A stretch of 64,000 nt of DNA from Halomonas socia (lineage in GTDB: Bacteria; Pseudomonadota; Gammaproteobacteria; Pseudomonadales; Halomonadaceae): positions 2,542,001 to 2,606,000 of the forward strand of contig NZ_CP048812.1 of the NCBI RefSeq assembly GCF_010977575.1, in the 5' to 3' direction. Made by a program: the position numbers and the translations under genes. This document shows, one piece after another, positions 29,540 to 39,560 of the stretch. The first letter of the stretch is position 1; the number at the start of each line of letters is the position of its first letter. Under the pieces are notes generated by a model, which ran no database searches, was not told where the DNA came from, and was given only the letters and a program-made list of their open reading frames with translations.

Positions 29540-30073
29540 TCAAATCGTGGCTGTAAGGCTAAAGAAACTTCGCTGATTCGACAATGGCTGCAGTGAGGCA
29601 TGCAGGGGGCGGCTGGACTTGCGGGCCATGTCAATCAGGCCCAGGCCGGCCCCACTGGGCGTCTCGGCATCGCGAGGACGGCGCAGCTGCTGCTTGTAGG
29701 CCTGCTTGAGCGCTGGCTTGTCGAGCAGGGAGAGCGCCTCGACGGCGGTTACCAGCCGCTCTCCGTCGGCCCGCTCGACCAGGTTGCCAGCGCTCACCTG
29801 ATAGTGGCCCTGGTCGCTGCGCGCCACGGCCACCGTGGCCGCGGCGAGCTCATCGTCATAGCCCTGGCGGCGGGCGTAGTGGCGGATGTTCTGGGTCATC
29901 TCGATATAGACGGCAAAGACATCCATGGCGGCGGAGGGGGCGGCTTGCTGGGTGTCCAGATAGTTGCGTAGCGCCTTGCCGATCTCCTCGATCAGGCTGC
30001 GTGATATGGGGCCATTGAAGCACAGCATGATGCGATCATGTAGATAGCTCTCTCGCATGCTCAGTAGATCCAT
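29540..30073 (-). CDS. siaB: SiaB, SiaC kinase (DUF6272, GHKL-like fold)
   Basis: The 177-residue soluble protein has the ATP-binding features of small GHKL-type kinases: an N-box-like YIEMTQNIRHYARRQGYDDE and a G-box-like SGAGLGLIDMARKS. AAGGA precedes ATG 30073. In Pseudomonas SiaB phosphorylates SiaC and so lowers SiaD activity. Its gene is between the phosphatase and its substrate, as expected for the complete operon. Confidence 0.88.
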   Translation of the reverse strand: MDLLSMRESYLHDRIMLCFNGPISRSLIEEIGKALRNYLDTQQAAPSAAMDVFAVYIEMTQNIRHYARRQGYDDELAAATVAVARSDQGHYQVSAGNLVERADGERLVTAVEALSLLDKPALKQAYKQQLRRPRDAETPSGAGLGLIDMARKSSRPLHASLQPLSNQRSFFSLTATI

Positions 30074-30097
30074 GGCAATTCCTTGGCTGGCAATGAT

Positions 30098-32143
30098 TCA
30101 GCCCTGAGTGGGGCTGGGTGGACGATGGGCAACGGGCTCGGTGACTTCCGGCTCCGTGCAGAAGATCAGCAGGGTGATGTCGTCACGCTGGCTGTGTGGG
30201 CCTTGATACTCGTTGAGCGCCTGCTCGAAGGCCGCAAGCTGGGCATCGAGTGGCGCCGCCGCCTGGCGTCGTATCAGTGCCTCGAAGCGGCGGTTGCCGA
30301 AGCCGAAGCCGTGACCGCCACCGGCCTGATCGAGAAAACCGTCGCTACATAGATAATAGCGCCAACCGGGGTGAAGCGGCAGCTGTTGGTTGGTATAGCG
30401 GGCCGGGCGGCGATGTCCCAGGGCACGCTTGTGTCCCTTGAGGTGTTCGAGCTGGTTGCCGTCGCTGGCATAAAGGTCGAGCTTGGCTCCGGCATAGGTG
30501 AGTTGCTGGCATGCTGTCTCGACCCAGGCGAGACCGATGTCCATATTGGTGGCGATGGACGAGGGCAACTGCGCTTCGGGGAGTAGCTGGCGCGACTGGC
30601 GATCGATCTCGTTGAGGAGGGCAGCGGGGTCGTCGGCACCCTCCTGGGCGATGGCGTGGTCGATGATGGCACGAGCCAGCATGGTCATCATGGCACCGGG
30701 AACCCCGTGGCCGGCGCAGTCGACCACGCCGATCAGGTAGCCGTGCTGGGTGGCACGGAAGACATAGAAATCGCCGCCGACGGTATCGCGCGGTTTCCAT
30801 AGCACGGCGTGATATGTGGCCAGATGCTCGTGGAGCTGCATGTCGGGCAGGATGGCGCGCTGGATGATGCTGGCGTACTGGATGGAGTCGTCGAGCTGCT
30901 GGTGTGCGGTGGCCATTGCCGCATTGGCGTTCTCCAGCTCGCGAGTGCGCTCATGCACCTGCGTTTCGAGGTTGCGCGTGTGATCGGCGACCTGACGCGC
31001 CATATGCGAGAACGCCTGGGAAAGCTCGCCGATCTCATCGTGGCGTTGGGTGGGGAGTTGCGGACGGTAGTCGCCGCCAGCGATGGTGCGGGCCGACAGC
31101 GTCAGATGCTGCAGCGGCGTCAGTATCAGGCGATGGGTGGCGAAGGCGAAGGCCGCCGTGAGACTGCCCAGCACCAATATCAGCGCGCCAAGCAGTGGCC
31201 AGAACCAGCGACCCTCGACAATGGGGGCGGACTGCATGTCAAGAGTAGTGACCAGCAGCCACTGGAGTTCCGGGATATAGCCCACCGAGAGCAGCCTCGG
31301 TTCGCCGTTGATCTCGACATCCAGGCTGCGGATAGCGCCGGGTCGACGCATCACCCCCTGCATGGCGCGTCTCACCTCGGCGCGCTGTTCGGCACTGTCG
31401 ATCAAGGCTTGGATGTGTCGCTGATTGTCGGCATCAATGGATGCGCCGCGTTGGCCCACGGCAATCCGCGACAGGTCGGAATGGGCCTGGAGGCGCCCAC
31501 GGGGGTCGACGACCATTGACGTCAGCCCTGGGGCACCGGCGCGGGTGACGTGGGTCAGGAAGTCGTCCAGATCCAGGGCGCCGCCGGCCAGACCGAGTAG
31601 TTCGCCGTTGTCACGGACCTTGACGTTGACCCACAGCATGGCGCGCTCGAGCACCGGGTCGACGCTGACGTCGAGATCATAGGTGGCGGTACTCGCCATG
31701 GTGGTGAAGTACCAGTCGTCCTGCGCGTCGTCGCGGGAGAGGCGGTGGTGGGGGCTGGGCGCTGCGTCGTGCCGGTCGGCAAAGTAGTGGTCACGGGTGG
31801 CATGATCGACGATGAAATAGACGTTGCTGCCGAACTGCTGCCGGAACCCCTCGGCTTCGGCGAAGAACCTGTCGCGGCGCTCGGGATCCTCGGGCTGGCG
31901 TAACCACTCGCGGGTAACGACCGAGTTGGCAAAGCGCCGCGATAGTGCCAACTCTCTCGACACCGGCGCGGTAATCCGCTGCATCTGCAGCAAGGTGTAC
32001 TGCTCGGCATAGGCGGTAGCGAAGTGGCGGCGCACTTCATCGACGGCCATCCAGCCGATCAGCACGGCCGGGACAAGTGCCAGCAGGAAGGCCAGCAGCA
32101 GCGTCGCGACCGACTTGCCACGCAGTCCGAGGTGTGTTGCCAT
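30098..32143 (-). CDS. siaA: SiaA, membrane PP2C/SpoIIE phosphatase with periplasmic sensor
   Basis: The 681-residue protein has TM1 (about 10-30), a Cache-type periplasmic sensor (about 35-300, DDWYFTTMASTATYDLDVS), TM2 (about 310-335), HAMP (about 335-390), a coiled coil (QVHERTRELENANAAMATAH) and a PP2C/SpoIIE phosphatase domain (about 430-660) with metal-binding motifs DTVGGDFYVF, GVVDCAGHGVPGAMMTML and SQRDDITLL. It should dephosphorylate SiaC on an external signal and so turn on c-di-GMP synthesis. It is the first gene of siaABCD. Confidence 0.93.
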   Translation of the reverse strand: MATHLGLRGKSVATLLLAFLLALVPAVLIGWMAVDEVRRHFATAYAEQYTLLQMQRITAPVSRELALSRRFANSVVTREWLRQPEDPERRDRFFAEAEGFRQQFGSNVYFIVDHATRDHYFADRHDAAPSPHHRLSRDDAQDDWYFTTMASTATYDLDVSVDPVLERAMLWVNVKVRDNGELLGLAGGALDLDDFLTHVTRAGAPGLTSMVVDPRGRLQAHSDLSRIAVGQRGASIDADNQRHIQALIDSAEQRAEVRRAMQGVMRRPGAIRSLDVEINGEPRLLSVGYIPELQWLLVTTLDMQSAPIVEGRWFWPLLGALILVLGSLTAAFAFATHRLILTPLQHLTLSARTIAGGDYRPQLPTQRHDEIGELSQAFSHMARQVADHTRNLETQVHERTRELENANAAMATAHQQLDDSIQYASIIQRAILPDMQLHEHLATYHAVLWKPRDTVGGDFYVFRATQHGYLIGVVDCAGHGVPGAMMTMLARAIIDHAIAQEGADDPAALLNEIDRQSRQLLPEAQLPSSIATNMDIGLAWVETACQQLTYAGAKLDLYASDGNQLEHLKGHKRALGHRRPARYTNQQLPLHPGWRYYLCSDGFLDQAGGGHGFGFGNRRFEALIRRQAAAPLDAQLAAFEQALNEYQGPHSQRDDITLLIFCTEPEVTEPVAHRPPSPTQG

Positions 32144-32243
32144 CGCGTCAGCTTCCCTGATGGATCAACTCACCCACCATTGTCGTCCTTTTACGTTACC
32201 TTGGCATAAACCCTTCTTACACGCGAGTTACTCCCCCACATAG

Positions 32244-32278
32244 CACGGCCCCGCCAGGGCGAGCCTGGCGGGGCCGTG
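32244..32278 (-). terminator. Hairpin downstream of rnb
   Basis: A 15-bp perfect GC-rich stem (left arm CACGGCCCCGCCAGG) with loop GCGAG lies 18 bp past the rnb stop. No T-run follows on the minus strand, so it may end transcripts inefficiently or protect the mRNA 3' end. Confidence 0.6.
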
Positions 32279-32296
32279 TCGCGGGCTGGGTAGAAC

Positions 32297-34237
32297 TCAC
32301 TCGGCGGGGCGGGCCACCAGCGAGCGAGTCTCTTCGCGAGCCTCGGTGAGCGCCACGCGAATCGCATCGCCGAGCTTGAAGCGCTCCTCGCCCTCGATCT
32401 GCACGCGGCCTTCCTTGTCGTCGATCACCACCTTGTCGCGGTCGCTGTGCATCAGCGGCGCGGGAACGAAGGCGGTGGCGCCGTTGGCGACCAGGCGCAC
32501 GCGCATACCACCGCGGTTGATGGCGATGATCTCGGCGTCGAAGGTCTGCTGCTGCTTGGCAGCCTCGTCGAGGAAACGCACGTAGAGCCAGTCCTTGACG
32601 TCGCGTTCGGCCATGCGGTTGAGGCGGCGCCGCTCGGTGAGCTGTTCGGTGAGCTGCTGGCTGGCCTCTGCCGAAGCGCTCTCGCCCTTGAGGACCTGCT
32701 TGATCAGGCGGTGGTTGACCATGTCGCCGTACTTGCGGATCGGCGAGGTCCAGGTGGCATAGGCCGGCAGCCCCAGGCCAAAGTGCGGGCCGGGCAGCGC
32801 CGACATGCTGGTAAAGCCCTGGAAGCGGCGCAGGCGCACGTCCAGCCAGGCGTCCTCGCGGCTCTCCAGGGCGCGCTTGAGTTCACGGTAGCGCGGCAGC
32901 TCGGTAAGTGCCTCGCGCTCGACCTCGATCTGCTGGGCGCTGAGGAACTCGTGAGCGGCCTCGGCCTTTTCCGGGTCGAAGGCACGGTGCACGTTGAATA
33001 TCCCGTGGCCGACTTTGTCGGCGAGCAGATCGGCGCAGCAGGCGTTGGCGGCGATCATCGACTCTTCGATCATGCGGTTGGCGATGCGCCGCTCCTCGGT
33101 GCGGATGCCGAGCACGTTGCCGGCCTCGTCGAGGTCGAACACATAGTCGGGGCGATCCTTGAACACCAGCGCGTGTTCGGTGCGCCAGGCGCTGCGGGCC
33201 TCGGTGAGGTCGCGCAGCGCCTCGAGCTGGGGTGCGATCGCCGCGTCAGGCGTCCACTCGCCGTGTCCCTCCAGCCAATCGGAGACCTGGTCGTAGACCA
33301 GCTTGGCTTGGGATTTGGCGGTGGCGGCGAAGAAGCGGTAGTCGCCGAGGCTGCCGTCGGCGTTGATCTCCAGGGTGCAGGTCAGCACCGGCCGCTCACG
33401 GCCTTCCCACAGCGAGCACAGGTCGTCGGCCAGCACTTCCGGCAGCATGGTGACGTTCTGCCCCGGCAGATAGACGGTGAAGGCCCGGGTGCGCGCCTCG
33501 AGGTCGGCGGCGTGCTGTTCGTCGACGTAGGCGGTGGGGTCGGCGATGGCTACGCTGAGCCGCCAGCCGCCGCCGTCGCGGGGCTCGACGCGCAGCGCAT
33601 CGTCCATGTCGCGGGTCTTCTCGCCGTCGATGGTGAAGAATGGCTCGGCGGTGAGATCTTCCCGCGTAAGGCCCTCGTCGCGCAGCGGCCACTCGTCACC
33701 GGCCTCGGGGGAGGCCTGCTCCAGGGCATGGCGGGCCAGGGTCACGCGCCACGGCACCGCCGGGTCGTCGGCCTTGACCACCAGCTCGTCGATCTGGGCG
33801 AAGAAGCCGCGATCGTTCTCCTTGAGCGGATGGCGTACCAGGCGCGCCACGATCCAGTCGCCGTCGGCGATGCTCTCCTCGTCGAGGCTGTTCTTGATCC
33901 GCGACTTGAGGACATTCTTGATCGACGGGTGGTCGGGCACCACGGCCAGTCGTCCCTCGCGCTTCTGCACGCGGGCGACGAAGCGCGTCAAGCCCTGCTC
34001 GATGAGGGTATCCGGCTCGACGGAGCGCTTGTCGCCCTCCTCGTGGACAACGGCTGCGACGCGATCACCGTGGATGACCTGCTTCATGGCCGGCGGCGGC
34101 ACGAAGTAGGACTCGCCGTCGTCGGTCTCGAGAAAGCCGAATCCCTTGTCGGTGGCCTTGATCACGCCCTCTACGCGAGGCGTGGTAGAGCGAATCTGTT
34201 GCTTGAGCTGGGCAAGCAGGGCGTTATTCTGCAGCAT
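32297..34237 (-). CDS. rnb: Exoribonuclease II
   Basis: The 646-residue protein starts MLQNNALLAQLKQQIRSTTP, close to E. coli RNase II, and has the same length (RNase R is over 750). It contains an N-terminal cold-shock RNA-binding domain (GFGFLETDDGESYFVPPPAM), the RNB catalytic domain with the Asp cluster FTIDGEKTRDMDDAL and the TSPIRKYGDMVNHR motif, and a C-terminal S1 domain. It degrades single-stranded RNA 3' to 5' in the cytoplasm. Confidence 0.95.
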   Translation of the reverse strand: MLQNNALLAQLKQQIRSTTPRVEGVIKATDKGFGFLETDDGESYFVPPPAMKQVIHGDRVAAVVHEEGDKRSVEPDTLIEQGLTRFVARVQKREGRLAVVPDHPSIKNVLKSRIKNSLDEESIADGDWIVARLVRHPLKENDRGFFAQIDELVVKADDPAVPWRVTLARHALEQASPEAGDEWPLRDEGLTREDLTAEPFFTIDGEKTRDMDDALRVEPRDGGGWRLSVAIADPTAYVDEQHAADLEARTRAFTVYLPGQNVTMLPEVLADDLCSLWEGRERPVLTCTLEINADGSLGDYRFFAATAKSQAKLVYDQVSDWLEGHGEWTPDAAIAPQLEALRDLTEARSAWRTEHALVFKDRPDYVFDLDEAGNVLGIRTEERRIANRMIEESMIAANACCADLLADKVGHGIFNVHRAFDPEKAEAAHEFLSAQQIEVEREALTELPRYRELKRALESREDAWLDVRLRRFQGFTSMSALPGPHFGLGLPAYATWTSPIRKYGDMVNHRLIKQVLKGESASAEASQQLTEQLTERRRLNRMAERDVKDWLYVRFLDEAAKQQQTFDAEIIAINRGGMRVRLVANGATAFVPAPLMHSDRDKVVIDDKEGRVQIEGEERFKLGDAIRVALTEAREETRSLVARPAE

Positions 34238-34299
34238 CGGACACTTTAGCTTGGCGGGGGTAGGCAGCCACTATACGGATTCCCGTCGGCCCCGCCAAT

Positions 34300-34926
34300 C
34301 TACAGCAGGGCCATGGCAATGCTCGAGTCGCCGTCGAGCAGATCGAACTCGCGGTTCTTGAGCATGCGCGCCTGGCTCAGGTGCAGCAGCGCGTAGGCGA
34401 CGTTGCCGCGCGAGACCTCGATGCCGTCGGCGTGAGCGGCGGCACTGACCAGCCGGCTGGCGGGGGCATCGGTGAGCTTGCCGGGCTTGAGGATCACGTG
34501 GGGGATACGCGAGCTGCGTAGATAGGCGTCGGCGGCGAACTTGGCCGCCATATAGGGGCGCAGCTTGACGGGGGCGGCCATGGGGTCGCTTGCGCGCAGC
34601 GCGCTGACCATGAGGAAACGCTCCAGGCCGCGCTCGACCGCCAGGTCGACGGCCCGGATCGCCCCGTAGAGGTCGATCAACAGCGTCTTGTCGGGGCCGG
34701 TATGCGGGCCCGAGCCGGCGCTGAAGACGACCTGGTCGCAGCCATTGAAGGCCTGATGGAAGTCGCCTTCCAGATCGCCGATCACGGTATCGATGCCGCG
34801 TTCATGAAACCACGGCTGCTGGTCGGAGTGGCGGATCATGGCGCGTAGCGACACGCCGCCGCGGCTGGCGAGTTCGCAGAACTGGCGGCCAATCTGGCCG
34901 TTGGCGCCGATCACGAGGGTCTTCAT
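34300..34926 (-). CDS. NAD(P)-binding SDR-like protein (atypical short-chain dehydrogenase)
   Basis: The 208-residue protein starts MKTLVIGANGQIGRQFCELA, a GxxGxxG Rossmann motif, with AGGAGA before the ATG. It resembles the NmrA/YwnB-type atypical SDR group: VVFSAGSGPHTGPDKTLLID and YMAAKFAADAYLRSS (a partial YxxxK). These proteins bind NAD(P)H as oxidoreductases or redox sensors. The substrate is unknown. It has its own promoter, divergent from the HAD phosphatase gene. Confidence 0.85.
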   Translation of the reverse strand: MKTLVIGANGQIGRQFCELASRGGVSLRAMIRHSDQQPWFHERGIDTVIGDLEGDFHQAFNGCDQVVFSAGSGPHTGPDKTLLIDLYGAIRAVDLAVERGLERFLMVSALRASDPMAAPVKLRPYMAAKFAADAYLRSSRIPHVILKPGKLTDAPASRLVSAAAHADGIEVSRGNVAYALLHLSQARMLKNREFDLLDGDSSIAMALL

Positions 34927-35041
34927 GGCGTCTCCTGTGACACGTCTACCGAGACGTTCAGCATACCCCCTCTGCGCTTGTGGTCGCAGGGCGTTCGGCT
35001 ATACGTTAGTCGGGGTGACACGATTCCATCGAGGACGCTGC

Positions 35042-35839
35042 ATGCCGCCACACCTGATCGTTTCCGATCTCGACGGTACCCTGCTGGGCGCCGACCACGA
35101 CCTTCACCCCGACACCGTCGCCACGCTGCGCGAGCTGGCCGAGCAGGGCCACCACCTGGCCTTCGCCTCGGGGCGCCACTATCGCGATATGCTGGCGTTC
35201 CGCGAGCGGCTCGGCGTGCCGGTACATCTGATCAGCACCAACGGCGCCTATCTGCACGCCCCGGACGATCAGCTGTTGCATGCGCGCCATCTGGCGGCGG
35301 AGCATGCCCGCGAGCTGATCGCCCTGGAGCGCCCGGCCGAGGTGCGCCTCAATCTCTATCAAGACGACGAGTGGCTGATCGATGCGCCGGCGCCGGCGCT
35401 GCTGGCGCTGCACGCGCATACCGGCTTCAGCTACCGGGTGGTGGAGCCGGCCCTGCTCGATGGCCAGGGGGTGGGCAAGGTGCTCTACATCGGTGATCCA
35501 GCGCATCTGGCCGAGCTCGAGGCCGGCATTGCCGCGCGCCTGGGAGAGCAACTGCACGTCACCTACTCGATGGCCAACTCCCTGGAGGTGATGGCCGGCG
35601 GGGTCAACAAGGGCCAGGCGCTTCTGGCCCTGCTCGAGCGCCTGGACGTTGCCCCCGAGGCCTGCCTGGCCTTCGGCGATAACCTCAACGATAGCGAGAT
35701 GCTGTCGGTGGCCGGCGAGGCCCACGTCATGGCCAATGCCCACCCCGCACTGGCGGGACGTGTCCACGGCGCCAGGGTGATCGGCCACCATGCCAATACC
35801 GCCGTGGCCAGGCTCTTGCGAGACCGTTTCGCGCTCTAG
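35042..35839 (+). CDS. Cof-type HAD-superfamily phosphatase
   Basis: The 265-residue protein starts MPPHLIVSDLDGTLLGADHD, with the nucleophile in DLDGTL. The conserved lysine (GGVNKGQALLALLE) and the acidic motif FGDNLNDSEMLSVAG are present. A C2-type cap domain occupies about 85-190. GAGGA precedes ATG 35042. These enzymes hydrolyse sugar phosphates, FMN or PLP; the sequence does not decide which. Confidence 0.93.
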   Translation: MPPHLIVSDLDGTLLGADHDLHPDTVATLRELAEQGHHLAFASGRHYRDMLAFRERLGVPVHLISTNGAYLHAPDDQLLHARHLAAEHARELIALERPAEVRLNLYQDDEWLIDAPAPALLALHAHTGFSYRVVEPALLDGQGVGKVLYIGDPAHLAELEAGIAARLGEQLHVTYSMANSLEVMAGGVNKGQALLALLERLDVAPEACLAFGDNLNDSEMLSVAGEAHVMANAHPALAGRVHGARVIGHHANTAVARLLRDRFAL

Positions 35840-35958
35840 CGCATGTCGACCATGGTCTAGGAGCCCTTGTCGTACCCGCCGGGCTTGCCCATCATCTGGT
35901 GTCATCTGGTAACGACACACCGGCGCGGTTGACGCCGCGCCCTTGCCATCGGACGACG

Positions 35959-36681
35959 ATGACCACACCCCCCGCCACCCTGATCGTGGTCGACGACGAC
36001 CCCGAGATCCGCGAACTGCTCGTCGACTACCTGGGGCGCCACGGCTACCGTGCCCTGGCCGCCGAAGATGGCGTGTCACTCCATCGCCTGCTGGCCGTCG
36101 AGTCGCCCGACCTGCTGATCGTCGATATCATGCTGCCCGGCGACGACGGCTTCACCATCTGTCGTGACATTCGCCGTGGCAGCGACGTACCGATCATCAT
36201 GCTCACCGCCAGTGCCGATGAGACCGACCGTATCCTGGGGCTGGAACTTGGCGCCGATGACTACCTGAGCAAGCCGTTCAACCCGCGAGAACTGCTGGCG
36301 CGTATCAAGGCGGTGCTACGTCGTGTCGCTGGCAGGGCAGCCTCCGACACGGCCGGCGTACGGCTGGTGGCCTTCGGCACCTGGCGGCTGGATCGCATGA
36401 CCCGTGAGTTGATCGATGAGCATGAAGCCCGCACACCGCTATCGGGGGCCGACTTCCAACTGCTTCAGGTGTTTCTCGAGCATCCCGAACAGGTGCTCTC
36501 GCGGGAAGCGCTGTATAAGCTGACCCGGGGGCGTCCGTCGCCGCCGCTGGACCGCTCCATCGACGTGCACGTGTGCCGGCTGCGCCAGCGGCTGGGTGAG
36601 GACACCCACTCTCCCCAACTGATCCGTACCGTGCGTGGGGCCGGCTACGTCTTCACCGCTCGGGTCGCAGCGCTGACGTGA
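35959..36681 (+). CDS. gltR: OmpR-family response regulator, GltR-like
   Basis: The 240-residue protein has a receiver domain (1-120; acidic pair DDD near residue 12, phospho-Asp D56 in IVDIMLPGDDG, conserved Lys in YLSKPFNPREL) and a winged-helix DNA-binding domain (about 140-235; RSIDVHVCRLRQRLGED). It overlaps the sensor kinase gene by 4 bp (GTGA). Placement before a gts-type glucose importer matches GltR of Pseudomonas, which controls gtsABCD. The name rests on this context. Confidence 0.85.
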   Translation: MTTPPATLIVVDDDPEIRELLVDYLGRHGYRALAAEDGVSLHRLLAVESPDLLIVDIMLPGDDGFTICRDIRRGSDVPIIMLTASADETDRILGLELGADDYLSKPFNPRELLARIKAVLRRVAGRAASDTAGVRLVAFGTWRLDRMTRELIDEHEARTPLSGADFQLLQVFLEHPEQVLSREALYKLTRGRPSPPLDRSIDVHVCRLRQRLGEDTHSPQLIRTVRGAGYVFTARVAALT

Positions 36682-38165
36682 ACGCTGGACGTATCAAGCA
36701 CTGGCGTCGACGCTTGTCGCGCTGGCTGCCACGTACGCTGCGCGGACGCTTCGTGCTGATCATGCTGGTCGGGGTGCTCTCCGCCCAGCTGGCCAGCTAT
36801 GCCGTCTGGACCTCCCAGGTGCGCTCGAGCCAACTCGAGCAGCTCGACGAGCTGTCACGCAATGTCGCCTTTAGCGTGGCCTCGTCGATGCGCTTCTTCC
36901 GCTCGCTGCCCGTCGAGTACCGCCACATCGTGCTCGACCAGCTGCGCAACATGGGCGGTACGCGCTTCTTCGTAAGTGTCAACGAGCGGCGCATCCCGGT
37001 CGAGGATATCGGCTCGGGGCCGGAAAAGGCGCTGGTGGTCGACAACTTTCGCGAGATTCTCACCGCCGAGTTGAACATCGACGACGTGCTGGTGGAGTTT
37101 TCGCGCGCCGAGACACTGCGTGTCTATAACAACCAGGTGCTGCTGCACGACCTGCCACCGCGCTGGGGCCAGCACAGCCTGCTGATGGAGCCGCTGTCGC
37201 CGCCGATCCTGGTGGTGCAGATGGAGCTCGGCCCCGACACCTGGCTCTATGTCGCCACCCTGCTGCCGGTGCCCGACCTGTTTAACGAGTACCGCTGGCT
37301 CTCCGGCGAGCGGCTGCTGGCGAGCCTGATGGTGCTGCTCACGGTGATCGGCCTGTCGCTGCTCGGCATTCGCAGCGTGACTCGGCCGCTGGCGCGGCTG
37401 TCGCGGGCCGCGCGTCAGCTCGGCGACGATCTCGACGCGCCGCCGCTGCGCGAAAGCGGGCCGCGCGAGGTGGCCGCCACGGCACTGGCGTTCAACCGCA
37501 TGCAGGAGCGCATCCGCGACCAGGTCGACGAGCGCGAGCGGTTGTTCTCGGCGATCTCCCACGACCTCAAGACACCGATTACCCGGCTGCGGCTGCGTGC
37601 CGAGATGCTCGACGATCCGCTGCAGCGCGAGCGCTTCTGCGCCTCGCTGGACGAACTCGACCTGCTGGTCAAGGGGGCCCTGGCCTCGGTCAAGGGCTTC
37701 GACCTGCACGAGACGGTGGAGGAGGTCGAGCCACGGGCGGTGCTCGAGGAGCTGGCCGCCGAGCTGGCGTTGCAGGGCGGTGAGGTAACCCTCATGGGGC
37801 GCGCCGCCCCACTAGCGGTGAAGCCGCTGGCCTTCAAGCGCTGTCTGGCGAACCTGCTTGAGAATGCGGTGTTCTACGGCCGGCGCGCCGAGGTAACGCT
37901 GGCTGATTCTCCCGAGCAACTCTCGATCGTCATCCGCGACCACGGCCCGGGCATCCCCGAGGCTCAGCGCGAGCGGGTGTTTGCGCCCTTTGTGCGCCTC
38001 GAGCCCTCGCGCAGCCGCAATACTGGCGGCAGCGGTCTGGGGCTGGGCATCGCCCGGCATATCGCCCGTGCCCTGGGCGGTGACATCACGCTCGGCAATC
38101 ATCCAGCAGAGGGCCTGGAGGTCGCCGTCGTTCTGCCGCGGCCGCAGAATATTACGAGCTTGTAA
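36678..38165 (+). CDS. gtrS: Sensor histidine kinase, GtrS-like
   Basis: The 495-residue inner-membrane kinase starts at GTG 36678 overlapping the regulator stop. TM1 (about 22-42) and TM2 (about 212-232) enclose a periplasmic sensor of about 170 residues. HAMP (about 233-285), the H-box FSAISHDLKTPITRLRL, N-box NLLENAVFYG and G-boxes DHGPGI and GGSGLGLGIARH are intact. In Pseudomonas GtrS senses 2-ketogluconate or KDPG-pathway metabolites and phosphorylates GltR; the same is inferred here. Confidence 0.85.
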   Translation: MNAGRIKHWRRRLSRWLPRTLRGRFVLIMLVGVLSAQLASYAVWTSQVRSSQLEQLDELSRNVAFSVASSMRFFRSLPVEYRHIVLDQLRNMGGTRFFVSVNERRIPVEDIGSGPEKALVVDNFREILTAELNIDDVLVEFSRAETLRVYNNQVLLHDLPPRWGQHSLLMEPLSPPILVVQMELGPDTWLYVATLLPVPDLFNEYRWLSGERLLASLMVLLTVIGLSLLGIRSVTRPLARLSRAARQLGDDLDAPPLRESGPREVAATALAFNRMQERIRDQVDERERLFSAISHDLKTPITRLRLRAEMLDDPLQRERFCASLDELDLLVKGALASVKGFDLHETVEEVEPRAVLEELAAELALQGGEVTLMGRAAPLAVKPLAFKRCLANLLENAVFYGRRAEVTLADSPEQLSIVIRDHGPGIPEAQRERVFAPFVRLEPSRSRNTGGSGLGLGIARHIARALGGDITLGNHPAEGLEVAVVLPRPQNITSL

Positions 38166-38188
38166 TGGTGGCGCAATACTTTGCAGGA

Positions 38189-38202
38189 CTAGGTAACCCT
38201 AG
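38189..38202. promoter_or_regulatory. Inverted repeat upstream of the sugar importer operon
   Basis: CTAGG-TAAC-CCTAG is a short perfect inverted repeat 76 bp before the binding-protein gene. It is a candidate operator for the adjacent two-component regulator, on position alone. Confidence 0.35.
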
Positions 38203-38277
38203 GCGCGCCCGCTCTCGACTAACGTTACTGGCACTCCGGCGACGACCGGCATCAATAACAACAGCAGGAGCATGCCA

Positions 38278-39543
38278 ATGATGTCATTCAATATCTCTTT
38301 CCCCAAGACGGCCCTGGCCACGACGCTGGCGGCCTCGTTGGCGCTTTCCGCGGCCCAGGCCGCCGAGGTGGAGGTGCTGCACTGGTGGACCTCCGGCGGC
38401 GAGGCCCGCGCGGCCAACGTGCTCAAGGAGCTGATGGAAGCCGAGGGCTACGGCTGGGAAGACTTTGCAGTGGCCGGTGGCGGTGGCGAGACCGCCATGA
38501 CCGTGCTCAAGTCCCGCGCCATGTCAGGCAACCCGCCGTCGGCGGCTCAGATCAAGGGGCCCGAGATACAGGAGTGGGGCGAGCTTGGGCTGCTCGGCGA
38601 GCTCGACGAGGTGGCCGAGGCCGAGGGCTGGGACGATCTGCTGCCGCCCACGGTGGCCGAGATCATGCGTCACGACGGCAGCTATGTGGCGGTGCCGGTC
38701 AACGTGCACCGGGTCAACTGGCTGTGGGCCAATCCCGAGGTGCTCGAGGCGGCCGGCGTGGAGATGCCGACCACCCTGGACGAGCTGTTCAGTGCCGGCG
38801 AGGCGATTCGCGAGGCGGGCTTCATCCCGCTGGCCCACGGCGGCCAGGCGTGGCAGGACGCCACCGTATTCGAGAGCGTGCTGCTGGCCACCGGCGGCAG
38901 CGAGTTCTATCAGCACGCGCTGGTCGATCTCGACCCCGAGGCGCTGGGCAGCGAACGGATGGTCGAGGCGCTGGAGACCTTCAAGCGCCTGCGCGAGCTG
39001 ATGGACGACGACATGTCCGGCCGCGACTGGAATATCGCCACCTCGATGGTCATCAACGGCGATGCCGGCATGCAGCTGATGGGCGACTGGGCCAAGGGCG
39101 AGTTCACCGCCGCCGAGTTGACCGCCGGCGAGGACTACCTGTGCGCCGCCGCGCCCGGCACCCAGGACGCCTTCACCTTCAATATCGACAGCCTGGCCGT
39201 GTTCCGCGTCGAAGGCGAGGAGCGCGATGCCCAGCATGCCCTGGCGCGTCTGGCGCTGGAGCCGATCTTCCAGGAGGCCTTCAACCTGGCCAAGGGCTCG
39301 ATTCCCGCCCGCCCCGACCTCGACATGAGCGAGTTCGACCAGTGTGCCCAGCAGTCCCTCGACGACTTCCAGCGCACTGCCAACGAGGGTGGCCTGGTGC
39401 CCAGCATGGCCCACGGCATGGCCGTGCGCGCCGACGTCCAGGGCGCCATCTTCGACGTGGTGACCAACTACTTCAACGCGCGTGACATGGCCGCCGAGGA
39501 GGCCGCCCGGCGCATGGTGAACGCCGCCCAGGCCGCACTGTAA
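38278..39543 (+). CDS. gtsA: Sugar ABC transporter substrate-binding protein, GtsA-like
   Basis: The 421-residue periplasmic protein has a signal peptide ([20 protein letters not shown] to about AQA) and the family-1 binding-protein start [20 protein letters not shown], close to Pseudomonas GtsA (glucose/mannose). CAGGAG is 7 bp from ATG 38278; in-frame ATGs at 38272 and 38281 also exist but fit less well. It delivers sugar to the GtsBC permease. A hairpin downstream may favour its expression over the permeases. Confidence 0.92.
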   Translation: MMSFNISFPKTALATTLAASLALSAAQAAEVEVLHWWTSGGEARAANVLKELMEAEGYGWEDFAVAGGGGETAMTVLKSRAMSGNPPSAAQIKGPEIQEWGELGLLGELDEVAEAEGWDDLLPPTVAEIMRHDGSYVAVPVNVHRVNWLWANPEVLEAAGVEMPTTLDELFSAGEAIREAGFIPLAHGGQAWQDATVFESVLLATGGSEFYQHALVDLDPEALGSERMVEALETFKRLRELMDDDMSGRDWNIATSMVINGDAGMQLMGDWAKGEFTAAELTAGEDYLCAAAPGTQDAFTFNIDSLAVFRVEGEERDAQHALARLALEPIFQEAFNLAKGSIPARPDLDMSEFDQCAQQSLDDFQRTANEGGLVPSMAHGMAVRADVQGAIFDVVTNYFNARDMAAEEAARRMVNAAQAAL

Positions 39544-39560
39544 GCCGTCGCTGCCGAACG

